Assembly (NCBI GenBank): GCA_934699585.1
Contig: CAKUWY010000009.1
Coordinates: forward strand, 1 to 64,000
Reading direction: 5' to 3'
Length of the DNA: 64,000 bases
Source of the DNA: an uncultured Fibrobacter sp.
Lineage (GTDB): Bacteria; Fibrobacterota; Fibrobacteria; Fibrobacterales; Fibrobacteraceae
Made by a program: the position numbers and the translations under genes
Shown: positions 34,325 through 42,166 of the stretch, one piece after another
How the letters are laid out: each line of letters begins with the position of its first letter
How positions within the stretch are numbered: the first letter of the stretch is position 1
Notes under the pieces: generated by a model
What the model saw: only the letters and a program-made list of their open reading frames with translations
Databases searched by the model: none
What the model was told of the DNA's origin: nothing

Positions 34325-34400
34325 CAAATGTGTAATGTGTGATGTGGAATGTGAAAGGACATTCCACATTTCACACTTCACACTTCACACTTCACATTTA
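34325..34400. repeat. Inverted heptanucleotide arrays
   Basis: GTGNAAT-type units (34325-34358) face CACATTC/CACACTT-type units (34359-34400). TGTGGAATGT and ACATTCCACA form a perfect 10-bp stem with loop GAAAGG. It lies between two converging genes and ends in the stop codon of the 34398 gene. Confidence 0.75.
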
Positions 34401-34667
34401 TAGATAATGCTTGACCCGCATCTCGGGGTCGGCGTTTTCTTTTGGCGGCTTTGGCACGTGTATTTTCACGGCATACACGTAGCTCTCGGTTTCGGCTATA
34501 ATATCGCCTTCTTGCAAGTCTTCGCTTACCTCGATCTCCAGTTCCACTCCATCTCGGGCAATTCTCCTGATGGAGTGCTCTTTGAGTTCGTGCCGTTCGA
34601 AAAGAACGTCGATGACTTTCTTGTAGGTTCCGTGGTGAGTCGTTCCTAGAACATGGTCGCAAATCAT
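34398..34667 (-). CDS. Small UreE N-domain-like protein
   Basis: An 89-residue protein. 'LFERHELKEHSIRRIARDGV' and the following 'ELEIEVSEDLQEGDII' resemble the N-terminal, substrate-chaperone-like domain of the urease nickel chaperone UreE. The C-terminal nickel-binding domain and His tail are absent, and no urease gene is in this window. It may be a stand-alone beta-barrel adaptor. TATATT lies 7 nt before ATG 34667 without a ribosome binding site. Confidence 0.5.
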   Translation of the reverse strand: MICDHVLGTTHHGTYKKVIDVLFERHELKEHSIRRIARDGVELEIEVSEDLQEGDIIAETESYVYAVKIHVPKPPKENADPEMRVKHYL

Positions 34668-34757
34668 GGGCGAGAATATAGTTTTTCAGAGACTAACTCC
34701 GTTTGCTTCTGCTATTCTGAAAGCGTGTTTTTCTAAATTGTGCGCAACGTGTTTTTG

Positions 34758-37232
34758 ATGAGAACCCATAGACTCCTGTGGGCCGTTTTGGTGTTTGCCG
34801 TGACGGTCTTGTCTCTCCCTGCCCTTGGCCAGGAGATGACCCGTTTTGAATTGGAAGAGCGGGAGCAGGAAGAGGAAAAGGACACCACCGAAGTAAACTG
34901 GATGAACGATACTTCTGGGGTGGACACCATTGAGTATCGGGCAGTGGATTTGGTTTACGATGTGGAAAAATCCACCTTCAACCTGAACAACAGTGCTCAG
35001 TTGAAATACCGCACCGCTACCTTGGATGCCGATACCATTTGGTTTGATCAAGAAAACAGCGTTTTGGCGGCTAGTGGCGATCCTATTCTCAGGGAAACCA
35101 AGAATCCCTCCCTTTCGGGAATGCGGCTCAAGTACAATATGAACAGCCGGATTGGTGAAATCTACTATGCGACCACTTACCAAGATAACCAGCAGCTGAA
35201 CGGCATGGAGGTTCGCAGGCTTCCCGACCAGCGAATCCAGATAGCCCGTGGAGACTTTAGTACCTGTAACGACTCCACTCACCAGCACTTTTACTTCTAT
35301 GGACGGCGTATGGTGGTGAAACCCAAGGAAACCATTACGGCTAGGCCGGTGGTGCTGAACATAGCCGATGTGCCGGTGGCGGTGCTGCCCATGATTGTGG
35401 CTCCCCTCAAGAGCGGCCGCAGGTCCGGTATATTGACGCCCAAGTTCGGTGGTGACCAGGTGCAAGGGTACTACATGAGCAATCTAGGCTTTTACTACGC
35501 TCCAAATGATTACTGGGATGCAACGGTTAAAGGCGACATTATCGAAGGCGAGGAGGCTCGGTTTGAGCGCTCCACCTTGACGGGAGAGGTGCGGTATAAA
35601 TTGCGCTATGTGTTAGAGGGGAATGTTTCTTACACGAGCTACTTAGAAGAATTTGATTTGGCAAACAGCGGCTACGATATTCGTTTTTCTCATAACCAGA
35701 ACTTGACACCCGATGGAAAACACACCTTGAGCGGTTCGGGCTCTTTCGTTTCCAGTCAAAGCGTCCGTAAGGACAACGCCCTGGATGCAGAAACTATCTT
35801 GAACCAGCAGGCCAACGCCCAGATGACCTATTCCGGCAAGTTCGGTACCAACAAGAGCCTGACGGTGAAGGTCAGGCAGGACCACAACCTGGTGACGGAC
35901 ATGATGCAGAGGGAAATCCCCGACATCCAGTACCGCATGAGCGGTCCTCTGTTCAATTTTGAGGTAGATGAAGACGAAGAAGCCTACGACGACCATTCCA
36001 TCGCAAGTTATCTGGAAAAGTTCAACTACAGTTTTAACAACAGGTTCAACTTCTATACAGTTCGGGCGCAGGATACCGTCAACGAGGTGGATACTACCGC
36101 CAAGTACGTAGGTTACACGGGAACTTATTCCTTGGATTACTCGATGCGTGTCCTTCGGGTAATAAACTTGACGCCACGGGCGAACTTTACGGGTTTTTGG
36201 ACCGGAACGTCCTGGATTAACCCAGAGGATTCTCTGCAGTACCGCCGTCGGTACACGAGTCTTGATCCGGAACATGATAGCTATGGCGATGCGGCGTATA
36301 ATCATGATTACAGCATTACGGCGGACACCAAATTGTATGGAATCTGGGTGCCGGAAATTGGCCGCTTTACGGGAATCCGGCATGTGCTGTCTCCAAGCGT
36401 TTCTTATACCTACGCTCCCGAAATGGATACCGTCAAGACCTTTGCACCGCACCCCTTGCTAGGGCAGACTCCCTACCAGATTGAACAGAAAACGGTGGGC
36501 TTTGGATTGAACAACGACTTCGATATCAAGTACCTGAAAGTGGTTGGCCGTGCGGTCGATACGACCAGGGAAGGCGGTTCGGATGCGGTAGAAGACCAGT
36601 ACGGAAACCGCCGTTTCTTGACAACTAGACATAATGTCTCCTATAACTTTGCGGCAGATTCCCTGAACTTTTCGGACATTACCTCTAGCTTTGGCTTGCA
36701 GATACTGCCCGACTACATGTTTACGGTCAATACCCGTCATAGCGTTTACCACAAGTTTTCAGATGATCCCAACAAAGTTCAAGTGCCCGAGTTGATTTAC
36801 TGGGGCTATGAACTGTCCCGAGCCTTCCGCTGGAGCGGTAACTTTAATGGTGGCCTGCCGTCTCAGATGGGCAAGTACGAGATGCTCAAATGGTCCTTCG
36901 GTTTCGATTACCGCTATACTTTCTCCAGTACCCGAGTGGCCAAGGACCTGTTCCGGGACCAGATTTCTCACTCCACAAGCATTACCGCAACCTTCCAGCC
37001 CACGGTGAACTGGGAGATGAGCTACAGCACCCAGTACGATTACAACGAAGGCAAGTTCGTGACCCACCGGTTTACCTTTAACCGGACGCTCCACTGCTGG
37101 CAGTTGGACTTTACCTGGACGCCTACGGGTCCTGCTGCTGGTTGGAGCTTTGCCATCTATGTGCGTGACTTGCCCGATATCAAGCTGAATGCGGGCAGCA
37201 CGGATACAAAGCAGGACAAGTCCAGCAAGTAA
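34758..37232 (+). CDS. lptD: LPS-assembly outer-membrane protein LptD
   Basis: An 824-residue protein from ATG 34758; GTG 34740 is also possible. It inserts lipopolysaccharide into the outer leaflet. Signal peptide about residues 1-25. OstA/LptA-like jelly-roll N-domain about 50-200 ('YDVEKSTFNLNNSAQLKYR', 'LDADTIWFD'), then 'VLPMIVAPLKSGRRSGILTP', the conserved LptD entry to the barrel, followed by a large barrel. Only one Cys is obvious in the N-domain ('STCNDS'), so the four-Cys disulfide pattern of E. coli LptD is lacking. No other lpt gene is nearby. Confidence 0.85.
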   Translation: MRTHRLLWAVLVFAVTVLSLPALGQEMTRFELEEREQEEEKDTTEVNWMNDTSGVDTIEYRAVDLVYDVEKSTFNLNNSAQLKYRTATLDADTIWFDQENSVLAASGDPILRETKNPSLSGMRLKYNMNSRIGEIYYATTYQDNQQLNGMEVRRLPDQRIQIARGDFSTCNDSTHQHFYFYGRRMVVKPKETITARPVVLNIADVPVAVLPMIVAPLKSGRRSGILTPKFGGDQVQGYYMSNLGFYYAPNDYWDATVKGDIIEGEEARFERSTLTGEVRYKLRYVLEGNVSYTSYLEEFDLANSGYDIRFSHNQNLTPDGKHTLSGSGSFVSSQSVRKDNALDAETILNQQANAQMTYSGKFGTNKSLTVKVRQDHNLVTDMMQREIPDIQYRMSGPLFNFEVDEDEEAYDDHSIASYLEKFNYSFNNRFNFYTVRAQDTVNEVDTTAKYVGYTGTYSLDYSMRVLRVINLTPRANFTGFWTGTSWINPEDSLQYRRRYTSLDPEHDSYGDAAYNHDYSITADTKLYGIWVPEIGRFTGIRHVLSPSVSYTYAPEMDTVKTFAPHPLLGQTPYQIEQKTVGFGLNNDFDIKYLKVVGRAVDTTREGGSDAVEDQYGNRRFLTTRHNVSYNFAADSLNFSDITSSFGLQILPDYMFTVNTRHSVYHKFSDDPNKVQVPELIYWGYELSRAFRWSGNFNGGLPSQMGKYEMLKWSFGFDYRYTFSSTRVAKDLFRDQISHSTSITATFQPTVNWEMSYSTQYDYNEGKFVTHRFTFNRTLHCWQLDFTWTPTGPAAGWSFAIYVRDLPDIKLNAGSTDTKQDKSSK

Positions 37233-37252
37233 AAGACAATACCGGGAAAACA

Positions 37253-37281
37253 AAAAGACCCGCCGAATAGGTAGGTCTTTT
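37253..37281. terminator. Bidirectional terminator between lptD and tRNA-Ala
   Basis: Stem AAAAGACC / GGTCTTTT with a 13-nt loop and T-runs on both strands. It can end lptD on + and the tRNA on the minus strand. Confidence 0.6.
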
Positions 37282-37284
37282 GAG

Positions 37285-37357
37285 TGGAGCTAAGGAGAGT
37301 CGAACTCCTGACCTCCTGCATGCCATGCAGGCGCTCTACCAACTGAGCTATAACCCC
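37285..37357 (-). tRNA. tRNA-Ala (anticodon GGC)
   Basis: A 73-nt cloverleaf read on the minus strand: acceptor GGGGTTA / TAGCTCC, D-arm with AGCTCAGTTGG, anticodon stem CCTGC / GCAGG with loop ATGGCAT (anticodon GGC), T-arm with AGTTCGACTCT. Discriminator A. The 3' CCA is not encoded (the sequence continues CTC). Promoter TTGACA-17-TCTATT upstream. Confidence 0.97.
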
Positions 37358-37370
37358 GAAAGGTGAGCCA

Positions 37371-37399
37371 AATAGAGAAATTTATCTGGCTCTTGTCAA
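37371..37399 (-). promoter_or_regulatory. Promoter of tRNA-Ala
   Basis: TTGACA (37399-37394), 17-nt spacer, TCTATT (37376-37371), about 13 nt before the tRNA 5' end. Confidence 0.6.
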
Positions 37400-37436
37400 G
37401 GGGGGATTTTCGAAAAAATGAAAATTTTTCAATTAA

Positions 37437-37525
37437 GGGGCTAGAGGCTAGGGGTTAGGGGCTAGAGTAGATAATCGCGGCAGAGCCGCCCCCTAGATCC
37501 TAGTCTCTAGATCCTGTTCCCTCTT
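37437..37525. repeat. Two opposed heptanucleotide arrays
   Basis: 37437-37471: GGGGCTA, GAGGCTA, GGGGTTA, GGGGCTA, GAGTAGA. 37491-37525: CCCTAGA, TCCTAGT, CTCTAGA, TCCTGTT, CCCTCTT, ending at the cyclophilin stop codon. The two blocks are roughly reverse complements separated by GCGGCAGAGCCGC. Confidence 0.7.
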
Positions 37526-38074
37526 CTAAGCCTTCTCGATGGTCACGGATTCGATGATTACGTCATCGTAAGGGGCGTCGCGGCGGTCGGTCTTGACGCT
37601 TGCAATTTCGTCCAGGACCTCGAAGCCCTCATAGAGCTGGCCGAACACGGAGTAGCCGTCGGCGGGGCCGGGGCCCACCTGGTCGTGATCCAAAAAGTGC
37701 ACGTTGTCGCCATGGACGATGAAGAACTGGCTGCCGATGCTGTTCGGCATGGCGGTCTTTGCCCAGCTGAGGGCGCCCCGCATGTGAGAAAGGCAGGGGT
37801 CGTACTTGTCGCCGATGGTAGTGCCCGGGCCCTTGGCGGAGTGCCCGCCGGTGCCGTTCCTGTTGGTGAAGTCGCCGCCCTGGATCATGAAATCCTTGAT
37901 GATACGGTGGAAGGGAGCGCCGTCGTACTTGCCCTGCTTGGCAAGCTCAATGAAGTTGGTGGCGCATTCGCCCACCCGTTCTTCAAAGAGGCGAAGCTTC
38001 ATGGTGCCGTGGTTGGTTTTCATGATGGCGATGGTTTCGCCTGCCTGGGGTTTGTCGAGCTGGTTGAATGCCAT
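37526..38074 (-). CDS. Peptidyl-prolyl cis-trans isomerase, cyclophilin type
   Basis: A 182-residue cyclophilin catalysing proline isomerisation in protein folding. It has the signatures 'FHRIIKDFMIQGGDFT', 'GSQFFIVHGD' and 'FGQLYEGFEVLDEI'. No signal peptide, so cytoplasmic (PpiB-like). AAAGGAG lies before ATG 38074. Confidence 0.93.
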   Translation of the reverse strand: MAFNQLDKPQAGETIAIMKTNHGTMKLRLFEERVGECATNFIELAKQGKYDGAPFHRIIKDFMIQGGDFTNRNGTGGHSAKGPGTTIGDKYDPCLSHMRGALSWAKTAMPNSIGSQFFIVHGDNVHFLDHDQVGPGPADGYSVFGQLYEGFEVLDEIASVKTDRRDAPYDDVIIESVTIEKA

Positions 38075-38098
38075 TGGGTACTCCTTTAGGAATGGGGT

Positions 38099-38279
38099 AT
38101 GAGGTCGCTACGCTTTGAGGTATGGGCAATTTTTGCTGCATTCCGGCGTAACGCAAGGTTCTGCTTATATATATAAAAACATGGTGTATTTTATGGAGCG
38201 CAAAAGAAAAAAGTCCTTGAAAAAATCTAACTTCTAGCGTGAAAATACCTCAAAATGAGCGGAGCGAATGACCTCACAC
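38099..38279. repeat. Inverted repeats flanking the pyrR upstream region
   Basis: TGAGGTC...TTTGAGGTAT near 38101-38123 is mirrored by ATACCTCAAAATGAG...GACCTCA near 38244-38274. Between them lies AT-rich sequence including TATATATATA. A PyrR-type attenuator consensus was not found. Confidence 0.45.
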
Positions 38280-38313
38280 CTCAGAGGGCGCTTGCGACCG
38301 CGCTGATGCCTAT

Positions 38314-38874
38314 ATGAAAGACAACTGCAAAAGACTTCAAGAACTCCTCTCGGCCCAGGCTATGGAATTCGCCCTGGACGAGATGGCCGCAAAGATTGCA
38401 AAGATGCACCCCAGTGCCGACAATATGATTGTCCTCGGTATGGCAAGCCGCGGGATTCCCCTGGCTCAAAAGCTCAGCAAGCGCTTGAGCGAAAAGTTCG
38501 GGAAACCCATCGAGACCGGCAGCCTGGATGCTACGTTCTACCGTGATGATTTCCACTATCGCAAAAAACTGGGCTCTACGGAAATGCGTTTTACCGAGAT
38601 GCCCGCCAGCGTAGAAGGCAAGGTGGTGATTCTGGTGGATGACGTCCTTTACACAGGCCGTTCCGTTCGGGCGGCGTTGCAGGCCATTTTGGACTTTGGA
38701 CGCCCATCGGTGGTTCGTCTCTGCGTCCTGGTGGATCGGGGCCACAGGGAACTGCCCATCGCACCTGACTGTGTGGGACTCACCGTTGAAACCGCACAGA
38801 ACCAGGAAGTCCGGGTGAACATCGAACCCATTGACAATGAAAATTCCGTCTATCTCGTAGAAGTGGAGGCTTAG
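38314..38874 (+). CDS. pyrR: PyrR uracil phosphoribosyltransferase / pyr regulator
   Basis: A 186-residue protein with the PRPP-binding loop 'VVILVDDVLYTGRSVRAAL' near residue 108 and 'MASRGIPLAQKLS'. PyrR proteins bind pyr mRNA in response to UMP and can also convert uracil to UMP. It stands first in a pyrR-pyrB-DHOase-like operon. No PyrR-binding antiterminator hairpin was recognised upstream, so here the enzyme activity may matter more than regulation. A tiny ORF (ATG 38306, M-P-I-stop) overlaps the start as ATATGA. Confidence 0.9.
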   Translation: MKDNCKRLQELLSAQAMEFALDEMAAKIAKMHPSADNMIVLGMASRGIPLAQKLSKRLSEKFGKPIETGSLDATFYRDDFHYRKKLGSTEMRFTEMPASVEGKVVILVDDVLYTGRSVRAALQAILDFGRPSVVRLCVLVDRGHRELPIAPDCVGLTVETAQNQEVRVNIEPIDNENSVYLVEVEA

Positions 38875-38875
38875 C

Positions 38876-39811
38876 TTGAGCGCACTTGAAATTAAGCACC
38901 TGTTTGGACTGCGCGGCGTATCGAAACAAGATATTCGCCTGATTCTCGACCACGCAAAACAGTTTAGAGAAGTCCTTGAACGCCCCGTGAAAAAGGTGCC
39001 GAGCCTTCGGGGCATGACGGTGGTGAACCTGTTCTTTGAAAACAGTACCCGCACCCGCACCAGCTTTGAACTCGCTGAGAAAAGGCTTTCGGCAGACACG
39101 GTGAACTTCACCAGCAGTAACTCCAGCGTCAAGAAGGGAGAGACTCTGGTCGATACCCTCCGCAACATCGAGGCCATGAAAATCGATATCGTGGTGGTCC
39201 GCCATAAGGGGACGGGTGTTCCGAAGTTTCTGGCCGACAACAGCAAGGCCATCATCGTGAACGCCGGAGACGGGGCTCACGAACATCCGACCCAGGCGCT
39301 TCTGGACATGCTTACCGTAGAAGAAAAGCTTGGGACTCTTGAAGGTAAGAACGTGACCATCGTAGGCGACATCCGCCACAGCAGGGTCGCCCGCAGTAAC
39401 CTCTGGGGCATGACCACCATGGGTGCCCATGTGACGCTTTGCGGACCTAGCACCCTGGTTCCCCGCAACACGGAACTCATGTCTAGTGTCACCTGGGAAA
39501 GCGATGTGAAAAAGGCGGTAAAGAATGCCGACGCCATTATCGCACTTCGCCTGCAAAAAGAACGCATGGACGACGCCTTGCTTCCCAGCATGCGTGAATA
39601 CCGCAACACCTTCGGTATTACCCATGAACTTTTGGAATGCGCCAAGGACAAGGTGCTGATTATGCACCCGGGCCCTATCAATCGCGGCGTAGAACTGGAT
39701 AGCGAAATCGCCGATGGAGATAATTCTGTCATCTTGAACCAGGTGACAAACGGTGTTGCCGTCCGCATGGCGGTACTTTACCTTTTGGCCGGAGGTCGTG
39801 CCCATGAATAA
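38876..39811 (+). CDS. pyrB: Aspartate carbamoyltransferase catalytic chain
   Basis: Joins carbamoyl phosphate and aspartate, the committed step of pyrimidine synthesis. A 311-residue protein starting at TTG 38876, one base after pyrR, with GTGGAGG upstream. Carbamoyl-phosphate motif 'NSTRTRTSFELA' near residue 57, 'EHPTQALLDM' and 'GDIRHSRVARSN'. There is no pyrI regulatory-chain gene next to it; instead a dead dihydroorotase homologue overlaps its end. Confidence 0.98.
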   Translation: MSALEIKHLFGLRGVSKQDIRLILDHAKQFREVLERPVKKVPSLRGMTVVNLFFENSTRTRTSFELAEKRLSADTVNFTSSNSSVKKGETLVDTLRNIEAMKIDIVVVRHKGTGVPKFLADNSKAIIVNAGDGAHEHPTQALLDMLTVEEKLGTLEGKNVTIVGDIRHSRVARSNLWGMTTMGAHVTLCGPSTLVPRNTELMSSVTWESDVKKAVKNADAIIALRLQKERMDDALLPSMREYRNTFGITHELLECAKDKVLIMHPGPINRGVELDSEIADGDNSVILNQVTNGVAVRMAVLYLLAGGRAHE

Positions 39812-41051
39812 GATTGTTCTCAAGAATGTTCGTCCTTTTGTAAACGGGAAGTTTGAATCTCCTACCACCATGAACCTTGCCGACGGCAAGTGGGTCAATG
39901 AAAATTTGATCGACGCCCCGGCCTTTGATGCTGGCGGGGCTCTTGCGCTTCCGGCCCTTTTCGGCCTTGGACTGGACTTTAAGGAACCTCTTCGTGACGA
40001 CATCTACGACTTCAAGGATGGCGTAGATGCTATGCGCCGTGGTGGTTTCTACGGCGGTCTTTACGAAAGTTCCGACAACGCCATCGACGATTCCCGCAAG
40101 CTTTCGGCCATCAAGCAGATTAGCAGTTTTGCCGGATTTGCGTTCAGCTTCTTGGGCGCCTTCAGCGTGGGCTACAAGTGCAAGGAACTGACGGAGATGA
40201 TCGAGCTTGCCGAAGAGGGGGCCGTAGGCTTTGGCGACGGTAACCAGGACGCCACCCGGACCAGGTTTTTGCGTCTTGCCATGGAATACGGTTCCATGAC
40301 GGGCAAGCGTTTCTTCTTTATGCCGCTGGACGAATCCCTCCGCCATCACGGGCTTGTCCACGAGGGCCATTACGCCGATACACTTGGCATGAAGGGAATT
40401 CCTCGTGTGGCAGAAACCATCGCTGCTTTCCGCATTCTTGAAATGGCTCGGTTCTTAAAAGTTCCTGTGCATTTCAAGCAGGTCAGCTGTGGCGAAACTT
40501 TGAAGCTAATCGAAAACGCTCGGGAACAGGGTGTAGATGTTACCTGCGATGTGGATATCTATCACCTGCTGCTAGACGACAGCTGCCTGTTCAATCTGGA
40601 TTCCCACTGCAATGTGGTGATGCCTTTCCGCTCGGCAAGCGACAAGGAGGCATTGTGGCAGGGTCTCAAGTCTGGGACGGTGAATGCCATCAGCGTGAAC
40701 CACGACCCGGTGCTCCGTCAGGACAAGGAAGTGAACTTTGAAGACGCTGTCCCTGGCGCCATCTCCCTGGAAATAGCGCTTCCTGCTTTGTGGAAGCCAC
40801 TGGTAGAAAAGCTGGGCGAGGCTCGTGCTCTTGAGCTGTTGTCCTTTGCCCCTGCAAAGATTGCAGGTGCTGATTCTTCCGACCTGTCTCTGGGTTCCAA
40901 GGCGAATCTTGTGCTGTTCAATGACAAAGAAGAAACGGTGGTAGCTCCGTCCTTGTTTGCCGGTCAGGTCCGCAATTGCCCGCTTCTGGGTCAAACACTT
41001 TCTGGCAAAATCAAGGGCTCCTATTTGGGCGGTCTTTGGACCGAGGTCTAG
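39804..41051 (+). CDS. Catalytically dead dihydroorotase homologue (PyrX/PyrC'-like)
   Basis: A 415-residue amidohydrolase-fold protein of the dihydroorotase family, overlapping pyrB by 8 bp. GGAGGT precedes ATG 39804. The metal-binding HxH that follows 'LPG(L/M)IDxH' in active enzymes is replaced by 'FGLGLDFKEP'. Other expected ligands are also lost: 'VHFKQVS' where HxxHvS is usual, 'DIYHLLL' for PHHL, and 'NAISVNHDPV' for a catalytic Asp (DHAP). Inactive homologues are known to assemble with PyrB as a structural partner in Pseudomonas (PyrC'), so the same role is inferred. A true pyrC must lie elsewhere. Confidence 0.85.
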   Translation: MNKIVLKNVRPFVNGKFESPTTMNLADGKWVNENLIDAPAFDAGGALALPALFGLGLDFKEPLRDDIYDFKDGVDAMRRGGFYGGLYESSDNAIDDSRKLSAIKQISSFAGFAFSFLGAFSVGYKCKELTEMIELAEEGAVGFGDGNQDATRTRFLRLAMEYGSMTGKRFFFMPLDESLRHHGLVHEGHYADTLGMKGIPRVAETIAAFRILEMARFLKVPVHFKQVSCGETLKLIENAREQGVDVTCDVDIYHLLLDDSCLFNLDSHCNVVMPFRSASDKEALWQGLKSGTVNAISVNHDPVLRQDKEVNFEDAVPGAISLEIALPALWKPLVEKLGEARALELLSFAPAKIAGADSSDLSLGSKANLVLFNDKEETVVAPSLFAGQVRNCPLLGQTLSGKIKGSYLGGLWTEV

Positions 41052-41056
41052 ATTAA

Positions 41057-42058
41057 ATGATTGAACCCCTGCAGCTGTTCTGGATTTTCAGCATTGTGGT
41101 CCTGGTACTTATACTGGTGGCCCTGTGGGAAATTCAGCGCAGTTATTATCGCAGGGAACACGAGGTCATGTTTGGGACACCTCTTTTCGATGCGCAGATT
41201 AAGGAACTTGGACTCTTGCGCGATGAAATTAAGGTTTTAGAAAAGCTGGTCCGCTCTTCTCGCTACGAAAACAAAGATGCCATCTTGAATACGGCTACCC
41301 TTTTTGAATCGGCGGTGTCCAACTACTACGATTTTAAAGGGGAGGAAAATGTCAAGGATAATGTGCTCGAGGTAATCGCAAGGCTTCGGAAAAAACTGAA
41401 TTTTACGGCGGCGAACCCCCTTGCCACGGTAAGTTCTACAAGGCAGTACAATGTGACCAACCGCGTCGATATCCTTTTGGACGGCGGTACGCGTATGTTT
41501 CACTCGACAATTGTTGGCACAGACGAACGAAGCATAATTGTGGAATACGACGAATCTGTGGGTTCGGGTCGCTCCCTTGTGGGCAGAAACGTCCGCCTTC
41601 GCTGGACCCGTCCGGAGGATGCCGTCTATACAGCTCGGGTGCTGGTTAAGTCTTTCGATGGAAATCGTCTGTTTCTTTCCCACGCAACGAATCTCGAAAA
41701 GAAGCAGTTGCGTCGTTGGGTTCGCGAACCGGTTGATTTTCCGGTGGTGGCGACCCTCGAAGACGGCACCAGTTGCAACGGAGTCCTTTTGGACCTTTCT
41801 GCGGGCGGTATCCTTTTGGGACTCCCTATGGATTGCTCTTCGGGGCAGCACATGAAGATCAGGTTCGAACTGCCCAGTTTTGGCGAAGAAAACGTAGAAA
41901 TTGAGATTTTGCGCAATTTAGGCCATAAAAGTCCACAATTTGCGGATTATTTCTTTTTGACGGCCTCCTTTGTGGGGGCCTTTGGATGGACCCAGGAAAG
42001 GGTCTTGCAGTACATTTTCGAGGTGCATAAGCAAAAAAAGACCCCCGAAGAGGCCTAA
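41057..42058 (+). CDS. Membrane-anchored PilZ-domain protein
   Basis: A 333-residue protein. N-terminal membrane helix (about 8-25), a helical linker (to about 110), a YcgR-like N-domain (about 125-215), then a PilZ domain (about 218-325) with 'RRWVREPVDFPV' (RxxxR) and 'DLSAGGILLGLP' (D/NxSxxG). Both c-di-GMP contact motifs are intact. It sits 5 bp after the DHOase-like gene and just before the pil operon. It probably senses c-di-GMP at the inner membrane and may tune the pilus machine. Confidence 0.85.
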   Translation: MIEPLQLFWIFSIVVLVLILVALWEIQRSYYRREHEVMFGTPLFDAQIKELGLLRDEIKVLEKLVRSSRYENKDAILNTATLFESAVSNYYDFKGEENVKDNVLEVIARLRKKLNFTAANPLATVSSTRQYNVTNRVDILLDGGTRMFHSTIVGTDERSIIVEYDESVGSGRSLVGRNVRLRWTRPEDAVYTARVLVKSFDGNRLFLSHATNLEKKQLRRWVREPVDFPVVATLEDGTSCNGVLLDLSAGGILLGLPMDCSSGQHMKIRFELPSFGEENVEIEILRNLGHKSPQFADYFFLTASFVGAFGWTQERVLQYIFEVHKQKKTPEEA

Positions 42059-42105
42059 AAATGTCCTAAGTAGTTCATTTTCAATGACTTAGATGAATTT
42101 TTTGC

Positions 42106-42134
42106 TTGACATTTGGCTTTTATAAAGGTAGAAT
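42106..42134 (+). promoter_or_regulatory. Promoter of the pilMNOPQ operon
   Basis: TTGACA, 17-nt spacer, TAGAAT, the best sigma-70-type promoter in the window. An inverted repeat CTAAGT...ACTTAG (42066-42092) lies just upstream. Confidence 0.7.
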
Positions 42135-42166
42135 TAGGGTAGTATAGTTTCCGATTGGAGTTTATT

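Noticed and set aside
38075..38313. Pyrimidine riboswitch or PyrR attenuator
   Set aside because: Searched by eye for a PyrR-binding consensus and a terminator/antiterminator pair; not found.
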